A stretch of 64,000 bases of DNA from Mycocentrospora acerina (Eukaryota > Ascomycota > Dothideomycetes > Pleosporales): assembly GCA_022701365.1 (NCBI GenBank), contig JAKUHH010000118.1, forward strand, positions 1-64,000. Reading direction: 5' to 3'. Within the stretch, counting starts at the first letter, position 1. Each line of letters starts with the position of its first letter. Under the pieces are notes generated by a model. It was not told where the DNA came from. It saw nothing but the letters and a program-made list of their open reading frames with translations, and made no database searches. Shown here one piece after another: positions 56,340-64,000 of this stretch. The position numbers and the translations under genes were made by a program.

Positions 56340-58633
56340 CTTGGAGTGGCGATGCAATCGCAAGGGTGGCGCAAGTCGAGTGGAGGAGAAGAAGGCGTCT
56401 CCGAGGGGAGAGGATTATTATTGAAGGCTGGTGGGAGTATGCAATACAATATAATTGCTGTTATGAAAAAAATGCCAGGCTCGACGATTGGTTCCGGGTT
56501 GCAAGGACGAATGCAGCCTATGCCGGATGGGTGATGCTGCAGAATGCAAGGTAGCGTGCGACGCTTCTGCCTACTCTGCCTGCACTGGTGACCTGGGGAA
56601 GGGGCGTCCGGCTGATGGATGCAGATGGACGATGGAGGAGGAGGAGGGTGGTGATGGAATGGGAGGGGGTGAAAGCTGAGATGCAGACCGGCGGCCCTCT
56701 TGCTTTAAAAAGGTGGGCAAGTCGCCTCCTCAGGAGTGAATACGTAAGTTGACGATGGCGAGTGGCTGCTCAAAGCTTAAGCCGGAATACAACAACACAG
56801 TCAAGGTCGCTGCAACACCACAAAGCACAGTGCAAAGACGAGAACAAGACCGAACAGTTGATGGCGGTCCCTGGGGGTGTTCAGGAGGGGGATGGGAAGA
56901 GGGGATGCGATGAAGGGAAAGAACGGAGGTCGGGTGGAGCATTCATGAAGAACGCGCGACTAGGCTGGAGCTAGGCGACCGTGCTCTCGACGTAGGGTGA
57001 ATGTCTTGAGCAATCCAGGGATCCTGTTTCCGGATCGTCTTGATATGACAGCATTGCCTATTTTAGAGCGGCATCGTCTGGCTGGTCGGCACTCTGGTCA
57101 AGGGGGGGCTAAAGCATGCGACCTGGATGGTGGCTTTCCTCGTGTCGCACAAACTCTGAAAAGCAACATGGCCCTCGAAAAGCATGGCTTCTGGCGAAGC
57201 CCACTTCAACGTCTTGCACATGCTTTGCTTTGCAGCCAATCCCATTCGTCTGGACCCTTTGAAGCTGAGGCCATTGGAGACCCAAAGCTCGATACACAGC
57301 GGGGTGCAAGTTGCGCCGAAACAAAGAAGATCGTATTTCGCGCCCACTCTACACCCTCAGTTGACAGCGCGCAAGACGGTTGACCCCGTCGGCATGCAGC
57401 GCTGGGGAAACTGCGCTGGGCCCAGGGGACAACGGCTATCGACAGTGGGACAGGCACAGCTCGACGTCCTCACCGCCTCACCTCTCTCGCCGCCAGAAAC
57501 ATGCACAACGCAGCGCAGGTCGTCGGCGCGCTTTACCATGATCTGAAGATTCGTGCATGCCGCTGCGTTCCAGCATGCAGGCACCCCCTGTCCTCCGTTT
57601 CGCCTAGGACCACTTTCGCGTCTAGTCCCAACGCCTTGCAGGGGGACCCAGGGCGGTGAAGGCGGTACAATTTCTTCTGACGATTTTTTTCGTTGTCCGG
57701 CAAGCGAGTGTGCGGCATGGTCTCGGCAGCCCGTCGTGCAAATTCGCCGGTCACTTGATCTTGCATTGTCCAGGCAACGTCAATTGCGCTTTGCAAGACG
57801 CCCGTTGCTCCAGTCGCCCGTGGCCACTTGAACATGCTCCGAAAACCCCATTGTTTCACCCCAAACGCTTCTTTCGCGGCGCTCAAACACACGCACGCGA
57901 TGTCCCACCACTGCTGCTGAGTGGCAGGGGTGGCCAACGTCGATTGCTACCCAATGGGGGCCGCTATATCGTCATCTTTTGTGGAGAAGGGAAGGTCTCG
58001 CGCCAAAACTGGCCGTCTTCCGGATGCGCGCCGCTGTTCCCCAGACGAAGCGTGAGAACGATTCGAGAAGACTGGAAGAGAGGTGAAGAAGTGTTTGCTG
58101 GCCGCCAAATCGGGCAAAGGCGTGCATGGGAGCGGTCGGCATGGCAGTTGTACGGCGCCAGGTCACTTTGCACAATGTGGGGTCGGGTGCCAGTTGCGCC
58201 ATGTTGGAGTCGTCCATGTTGATTGTATGCGTCTCCTACATGGGACAATGTTTATCAAACTTTCGACGCCGCTGCCGATGAATGCCGGGGCGATTGTCTT
58301 TGCTGTCCGTCATCCTGACTGAGGATCGCATCTCGCGTCACCTTCTATGTCTTGTTCCTGAATTCACGATTCGCGATGCTGTATCGGGCCTTGTCCCTCA
58401 ACCCCTCGCCCCTCGCCCCTCACCCCTCACTTGTTGCTCCCAATCTCTGCGACAACCTGACGTCGCTGTCCAAATAAAGAATAATCGGCTTACTTGACCG
58501 GAACTTTATTCAGCGCCCAGATACCTGGTCGTTTAGCGTGTGCCACTCGCACTCACGCCCAACGGCTCGCCGCAGCTAACCATTGCGGCTGCAGAGAGCG
58601 CACCACGGCATGCACGGCGAATCAAATCTTGCC
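56340..58633. other. 2.3-kb interval without a supported gene
   Basis: GC-moderate sequence with ORFs up to about 190 codons on both strands, none with a recognisable domain, signal peptide or coherent exon structure; several rely on non-ATG starts. It should include the promoter of the GDS1-like gene (left) and the 3' end of the OMS1-like gene (right). A C-rich tandem (CCCCTCGCC-like) lies near 58398-58430. Confidence 0.5.
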
Positions 58634-59734
58634 TCATCTCCAGAGAGACCATGACGACTTGTCTGCAACCGGGGAGTTGCCTTGCGGCTTGGGGGGCTGC
58701 TCACCTACCACAGCTTCGGTAGGTGCCCTCCGTAGCCCCTTCCTTGGCCTAAGCTCCAACCACCACGTTGTCCCAAAGTTGTACCTCTTGATATCGACAA
58801 CTTCCAGGCCACTCTCCTCCACTATCGCCCCAATGTCCTTGTTCCACCAACACCCATGTTCATCGGCATGTGCGGGCGCTGTCTTGTCCAACATGTTGTT
58901 AAGCCACTCGTAGTGCGATTTGCCGTGTTCGAGTAGTAGAATCTGACCGTTTTCATTGGTGCATGCCTCGATATTCTGGAGCAACTTGACAGGTTCAGGT
59001 GTTGAGCAGAGGCCCATGGTCTGTATCACGGTATCATAGCCCTCTTGGGCGCCGTAGGGCGGTACAATGGGATCAACAGCCGACTGCTGCTTGAAGAAGA
59101 CGCGACTAAAATACTCCTTGTGCGTGTCGTTCCACTTGCGCTTTGCAACTGCCAGCATTGGTCCGCTGGAGTCGAGCAATGTGACTGTCGCGCACTGCTT
59201 GGTGTTGTAGTAGGGAATGTTTCGGCCTGTGCCGACTGCAACCTCCAAGACATGGCCCTTTGCCTTGCGCGCGAGCTTCTTGCGCTTGGACGTGAGAAGC
59301 AGCAGCATTTCCGACGTATCGACCTTCTCGTCGTATCCCTCGGCCTCCTTATCAAACCGATCAGACAAATCGTCTGGAAGGTCCTTAAAGTCGACATCGC
59401 GTGTCAGTGACACGTACAGCATAACGCCGTACATGCCCATCCCAAATGCAACCAGCCCGACTCCAAACATGGGCCATTGCCGCCATCTGCGTAGCTTTGC
59501 CTGGTGCTGGGCCGACCTCATCTCTTCATCCGACAGCCTCTGCAGATCTGAAATCTTGGGTCGTGCAGACCAGACCTTTTGCCATGTTTCTCGTGGTGCT
59601 GAGTCGGGGGACGGTGACGAGGCCCCGCCGGCTGGTTCCGCACGCGCTATCCTCCTTTGCAGGGGAGGGGCGGTCCTTGTCGGTATTGCAGACTTGATAG
59701 GCAGCGTTCGCGGGGGTTTTGGCAGCTTCGCCAT
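58634..59734 (-). CDS. OMS1-like mitochondrial membrane methyltransferase (366 aa)
   Basis: Intronless ORF. The first 40 residues are basic with no acidic residue until about 33 (KLPKPPRTLPIKSAIPTRTA), as in a mitochondrial presequence. One transmembrane helix follows (about residues 86-110, FGVGLVAFGMGMYGVMLYVS). Then a class I methyltransferase domain: HVLEVAVGTGRNIPYYNTKQ (motif I), VTLLDSSGPMLAVAKRK (acidic ligand), GYDTVIQTMGLCSTPEPVKL, GQILLLEHGKSHYEWLNNML. Yeast Oms1 has this topology, an inner-membrane protein with a methyltransferase-like domain and a role linked to respiratory-complex biogenesis. The C terminus is Pro/Ser-rich. Divergent from an FAD oxidase, 308 bp apart. Confidence 0.85.
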   Translation of the reverse strand: MAKLPKPPRTLPIKSAIPTRTAPPLQRRIARAEPAGGASSPSPDSAPRETWQKVWSARPKISDLQRLSDEEMRSAQHQAKLRRWRQWPMFGVGLVAFGMGMYGVMLYVSLTRDVDFKDLPDDLSDRFDKEAEGYDEKVDTSEMLLLLTSKRKKLARKAKGHVLEVAVGTGRNIPYYNTKQCATVTLLDSSGPMLAVAKRKWNDTHKEYFSRVFFKQQSAVDPIVPPYGAQEGYDTVIQTMGLCSTPEPVKLLQNIEACTNENGQILLLEHGKSHYEWLNNMLDKTAPAHADEHGCWWNKDIGAIVEESGLEVVDIKRYNFGTTWWLELRPRKGLRRAPTEAVVGEQPPKPQGNSPVADKSSWSLWR

Positions 59735-60042
59735 GGTTGTGCGTTGGGGCGACTATAGGGCGTGCAGTCGATGGCGCTGATGTGCAATTGGTGAAGCTGA
59801 CAAGTCACGGACATTTTTCATGGGGTCCCAGATCCGACGTATCGGAGGCGTCAAAGCTCCATATCCGCGGCGCCGTCCTCGACCTTGGGTCCACCGGCTA
59901 GAAATGGCATTTTCTGGAGAGCTTGCGCCATAGGGTTGTTCGTCTTCCTCGTCTTCACTTTGGTCGTATTTATTTGCTGCCAGTTTGCGTTTCTCCTTGT
60001 ATTCTCTTGCTCTTGCTCTTGCTTCTACTTTCGCCTCAGCCA

Positions 60043-61504
60043 ATGGCGTCTTCAACTCCTGCAGAGATACCCCTGTCCATCCTGATTGTCGGGAGCGGTG
60101 CATTTGGACTGTCAACGGCATGGGCGCTTTGCAGAGATGCTCAGTTCAAGAATACCGCCATTACTGTTGTAGATCGCCAGACTTTTCCTACTCCAGACGG
60201 CTCCAGCGTGAGTAGACCTGTCCTACAACCTCTTTCAAAATTCTGCGCTTTGTCCCGCCGTTATCGCAGTCTTGTGACTGCGAAAAGCGGAAACAAAAAC
60301 AACGACCAAAGCAAAGCTTAAAACCCGAATACAGGTTGATACATCGCGCATCATTCGCCCCGACTACGCCGCTGCACCCTACACCAAACTCGCAACCGTT
60401 GCCCAGGAACGCTGGCGCACCAACTTCGCAACCGAGCACTATCACCAAACCGGCCTATGTATCACAGCGTCAGGCGTTGAGCAAACATACGTCTCGGATT
60501 CCCTTCGCAACGTCCGCGCAATCGGGACTGACAAGACTGAGGTTCTAAACTCTAGTGCAGACATTGCGGAAGCATGTGGTCACGAGGGCAAGGATAGCTG
60601 GGCCAGTGGCAGCACAGGATATGTCAACTGGAGCTCTGGCTGGGCGGATGCAGAGGGCGCCATGGTCTGGCTCCGGGAAGAGGTTGAGAAGCTTAAGAGG
60701 GTGAAGTTTGTCGTTGAGGGCGTCAAGAAGCTGCTCATCAACCACACCACCAACACTGTCTCTGGCGTGCGACTGGACAACTCTACCGACCTCACCGCCG
60801 ATCTGACCATCCTCGCCGCCGGCGCATGGACAGCCTCTCTCATCGATCTGCGCGGAATCTGCAAAGCCACAGGCCAGGCAATCTGCTACATGCCCATCTC
60901 GGCCGAGGAAGAAGCCCGCCTTGCGCCCCATCCCACTATTCTCAACCTCTCTAATGGTCTCTTCCTGATCCCGCCCGCCAAGAAGCTCCTTAAAATCGCC
61001 CGTCATGGTCATGGCTACCTCAACCCCACCACCATCCCACACCCGGAGTCCGACGACCCTACCCAAACAATCACAACCTCCCTCCCCTATACCCATGTCG
61101 ACGACCCGTCACAAGCCGTTCCTATAGAAGGCCAACGCCAATGCCGCGACTTCCTCGCTGCCATCCATCCCTCAATTGCGGTACCCACACGTCCATTTAC
61201 AAAGAGCAAGATCTGCTGGTACACAGACACACGCAATGGTGACTTTTTGATCTCGTACCACCCCAAGTACAAAGGTTTGTTTGTCGCAACGGGCGGATCG
61301 GGCCATGGATTCAAGTTCCTACCCGTCATTGGCGATGCTATCTTGGAGTGTGTATTGGGACGCACGCCCGAGGATTTCAAGGGCCGCTGGGAGTGGCCTG
61401 CGCAGAGGGTGCCTGAGGAGCAGTGGAAGGGCGACGGAAGTCGCGGTGGGCCTATAGGGTTGGTGCTTGCGGAAGAGACGGCCAAGGGCAACGTGAAGTT
61501 GTAG
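60043..61504 (+). CDS. FAD-dependent amine oxidase, sarcosine/fructosyl-amino-acid oxidase type (444 aa)
   Basis: Two exons, 60043-60207 and 60335-61504; the 127-nt intron keeps phase 0 (PDGSS|VDTSRIIRPDYA). The DAO-type fold is clear: LSILIVGSGAFGLSTAWALC (Rossmann GxGxxG), SRIIRPDYAAAPYTKLA, GYVNWSSGWADAEGAMVW, and near the C terminus KSKICWYTDTRNGDFLISYH followed by FVATGGSGHGFKFLPVIGDA. Cys349 in ICWYTDT aligns with the cysteine that binds FAD covalently in monomeric sarcosine oxidases. Members oxidise N-methyl or fructosyl amino acids, or saccharopine, with H2O2 release, often in peroxisomes. The C terminus ends -VKL, a poor PTS1, so peroxisomal import is uncertain. The substrate cannot be fixed. 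Confidence 0.9.
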
Positions 61505-62285
61505 GTTGGTATATTGGTGAGGATGAGTTTTAAAACTGGCGGTTATGTTGATGAAGAAATAACACATCTGGCGTTTGCGTGTATATGGATAGACTTTTTT
61601 TTATTTTAGCTACTGTTTTTTTTGGCCCTGTGTAGATTTTATAGAGTTCTCCAAAAAATGTAAAATTACGCATAACCACATGTTCATCTCATCGGTCGAA
61701 AATGGTTCGATTAAGAAGGGTGTTTCCTCTCGTCAGCATATATTCCACCTTGAAAAAAAATCATGGTAAGAACACACTACGCTTAATTTACATGTGCTAT
61801 TCCAAGGACACTTAGAAATGCACAAAATTATTCAGCCTGTTCAGCAAAATCATAACTTCGTTATCCTTATGCATTCCGTCTTTTCGGCTTCCTTGCCTGT
61901 AACTGCATTGTTAGGATGAAGCTCTGAATAAATGGAGAGAGATCTATGTGTCGTCCCTTCCGTACCTGGATATATGAAACCACACTCATCATTGTTGATG
62001 GTATTTATGATATAATGCTGGATTGAACAATTGAACAGATGCAACCCCCAAAGTCACTAGAAACAACTTAAAAGAGTTGCCCTCAAAGCGAGCTATTAAT
62101 CGACTGTGGTAGGAGCAAGTATGAATTAAAAAAGAATGAGATGAGCAAAGAATTGTAAGAGATGTTAACAATAATTTTCTATTCATTACGATTACTGCGC
62201 TATGCAAGAGAATAACCCAATACTATATACATGAAGATCCATCATCGTGAAACATAAACCAACGTCCAGTTCGACATTGCTCACT
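61505..62285. other. convergent intergenic region, no gene recognised
   Basis: About 780 bp, AT-rich, between the converging FAD oxidase and AA1-family genes. No supported ORF; A- and T-runs are common. Confidence 0.55.
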
Positions 62286-62741
62286 CTACAGCGAGCAAGG
62301 GTACTCAACAAGAGTGATGAACGAATCCGCAACACCGTTGCAGACGAAATCGTTGGGCCCAGCCCCACCAGCGCGGCAGTAGCTGTTAATCTTTGTTGTT
62401 CCGATCAACTGGACATCGTCCGAGACGTCTTGCCTCAGCAACAGACCCTTACGGTCATCCTGGTATGTGAACCACAGGCCCAGCCCGCACTCGTAGAAGC
62501 TGTCGGGAGAGACGGGGGCTGAGGCTGTGCAGTTCAGGTCGAGAGTGCCAGTGTTGGTGGCCTTGATGTTGAAGCCGACCGAGTCGACGTCCTTGCCGTT
62601 CAGTTTGCGAGCGTAGAAGTTGCTGATCCGCCAGATGTAGTCGCCGGATGGGTCGGTGGAGGTTTGACGAGCCTCAAAGGGAACGGCGGTGGACATGCCG
62701 GCAGTGGCGATGAGGGTGGCGGCAATGATAGTGAACTGCAT
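62286..62741 (-). CDS. secreted Alt a 1 family (AA1 domain) protein (151 aa)
   Basis: Single exon. A signal peptide covers the first 20 residues or so, ending near STAVPFEARQ. The mature chain carries family blocks of the Alternaria allergen Alt a 1: SGDYIWRISNFYARK, VGFNIKATNTGTLDLNC, GLLLRQDVSDDVQL, YCRAGGAGPNDFVCNGVAD. Family members form a beta-barrel fold restricted to Dothideomycetes and Sordariomycetes, are secreted from spores and hyphae, and some interact with plant PR-5 proteins. Cysteines are at 71, 85, 122, 134 and 149. No Cys lies between the signal peptide and the DYIW block, where Alt a 1 has its dimer-forming Cys; instead there is an extra one three residues from the end (Cys149). 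Allergenicity or effector activity is not implied. Confidence 0.92.
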   Translation of the reverse strand: MQFTIIAATLIATAGMSTAVPFEARQTSTDPSGDYIWRISNFYARKLNGKDVDSVGFNIKATNTGTLDLNCTASAPVSPDSFYECGLGLWFTYQDDRKGLLLRQDVSDDVQLIGTTKINSYCRAGGAGPNDFVCNGVADSFITLVEYPCSL

Positions 62742-64000
62742 GATGATGGTCTTGTTGGTGGTTGGATGATAGAGGATTGCTTTTCTGATGAATGAGTTTA
62801 TAGACTGATTAGAAGACGTGAAGATGGAGTTTGATAATGGAGACGATGGAAAGCTTGTTAGTTATATATCCATTAATGTTCCCTCTGATGCATGCCCTCG
62901 TGTTCGCCATGCAACATTCGATGGTAATCCAAGACTGGATACGATGAACTTTGCACCAAGTGACTATCGCCACCATAACTACATGCGCAAATCCTTTAGG
63001 TAACATACTCCTTACCGCATAGACGAGAGATGTTGTGCATGATGGTGGGCTATTTTTACTTTTTCAATGATCTTGGCCCTCCGACAGCCGTTCTCCTTGT
63101 GGGGTAAATACCTTAGTTTTCGACCTTTGGCTGCGCCTCGCGCAAAATAGCCGAAGTTTGCCTCGTTTTGTGATGCGACTAGAGTGTATACGAGAAAGTG
63201 ACGTTTTCAAAGCTCCTTGGGTTACACCACCAATTGTGTACGCTGGCTGATCCTCGGAAATGTCCAAGCGCTACCACGGAAACACCTCCGAATGCCTGGT
63301 TATGACGTCTGAATTGGTGAAATTAGTCTTTGTTCTCGTCGATACGATAAGAGGCAATCAACTTTGCATGTGCTTACTGCGAGATGCGCATAGATCGTAG
63401 CCACGCAAAGGGATCTTTATGTCTTCAGGGTTTGACTGGCCATGCGAAGTCGATCGTAGGGTTCCGTTGATGGGTCGGAGTTTTTGCTCGAGATGAATTC
63501 TCCTAATCAAACTGTTACAAAGATAGTGATTGATTTGCAGGAGATGCAGAGCAAGACCCTGTTAATATCGTGTCAAGAGGGTCGATGTACATTTAGGTCA
63601 CATTCACGCCCTTTAAACGGTCATCCAAATCTAGGCCAAACGGTCGAACTGTTGAACCTCCTTGGCCGAAAACTGACAAATGTGGAGCAGAGAAAACCTT
63701 ACATGGTTGCAGTCGATACACAATCAAATAACGGGAAGATGAGATTGTGAGATAATCTCGGATTTTGACGATGGTGATTTGTAAAATAGTGCAACGATCA
63801 GTTTTCTTGTCTGTAGTTGGGTTCTGAATGATAAAATTTCGATATGCATTGAAGTGTCATTACCAAATGCGAGGAACCTAATGCACTCTGCTGCTTTGAT
63901 GAAGAGAAACAGTGAGTCGAAGCCAGAGTACGAAGTACCACTGAACAACACGTGACTTCTTAAACGTATCAATAAGCTGACAATATGTTGACGTTAATGG
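62742..64000. other. right-end noncoding region
   Basis: About 1.26 kb with the AA1-gene promoter and then mixed-composition sequence. ORFs of up to 88 codons (for example 63484-63750, whose nominal start is not ATG) have no family features. No repeat or RNA gene was recognised. Confidence 0.5.
62797..62802 (-). promoter_or_regulatory. TATA box of the AA1-family gene
   Basis: TATAAA on the minus strand, 56 bp upstream of the ATG at 62741, consistent with a strongly expressed secreted-protein gene. Confidence 0.5.

Noticed and set aside
56342..58600. Several ORFs up to 188 codons on both strands
   Set aside because: No domain, signal peptide or consistent exon structure, and some begin at non-ATG codons. 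Treated as chance ORFs in GC-moderate sequence.
63484..63750. 88-codon plus-strand ORF near the right end
   Set aside because: The nominal start is TTG; the sequence has no family features and no supporting context.

Overview
This is a nuclear window from a filamentous ascomycete. Genes are dense and mostly unique, with introns of about 45-60 nt (GT-AG, CTAAC-like branch sites). Core eukaryotic genes (VPS35, POL1, NDC80, ISN1, MED17, an MCP1-like gene) alternate with sugar-catabolism and secondary-metabolism type genes. A secreted protein of the Alt a 1 (AA1) family at the right end, and the general style of the genes, point to the Dothideomycetes, probably the Pleosporales. That placement is inferred, since no search was run. 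All exon joins were checked by frame arithmetic and by family motifs across the junctions, not by transcripts.

Layout. 1-480: decayed end of a pogo/Fot1-like DNA transposon. 0.8-4.3 kb: a small two-helix ORF, a DJ-1/PfpI-like gene and a decayed coding relic in AT-rich sequence. 4.3-7.2 kb: VPS35 (seven exons). 7.7-9.8 kb: a Thr-rich secreted protein and an HpcH/HpaI aldolase. 10.7 kb: a 58-residue membrane microprotein. 12.4-17.9 kb: oligoribonuclease and DNA polymerase alpha head to head over a promoter with MluI-cell-cycle-box-like sites. 18.2-23.7 kb: a MAL-type locus (GH13 alpha-glucosidase divergent from an alpha-glucoside permease, followed by an SDR). 24.9-31.0 kb: a tail-proximal membrane protein, a LaeA-like methyltransferase and a divergent P450. 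31.6-40.4 kb: NDC80, a disordered protein, ISN1 (with microexons) and MED17. 40.6-44.1 kb: a sugar porter divergent from an SMP-30 lactonase. 44.1-47.3 kb: gene-poor, with a (CTA)n microsatellite. 47.3-52.4 kb: MCP1-like gene, a C2H2 protein and a DUF2235 hydrolase whose intron holds an assembly gap. 55.1-61.5 kb: a GDS1-like regulator, an OMS1-like methyltransferase and an FAD amine oxidase. 62.3 kb: the AA1-family secreted protein, then noncoding sequence.

Functional grouping. Three divergent pairs look like small co-regulated metabolic units: maltase/permease with CreA-type sites between them, sugar porter/lactonase, and methyltransferase/P450. The housekeeping pairs (REX2/POL1, ISN1/MED17, MCP1/C2H2, OMS1/oxidase) share short bidirectional promoters. 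I saw no tRNA, rRNA, CRISPR array or intact transposon. The most unusual structures are the run of 25/11/21/15-nt exons at the 5' end of ISN1, a GC-AG intron in VPS35, and several introns enlarged by pyrimidine-rich repeats.
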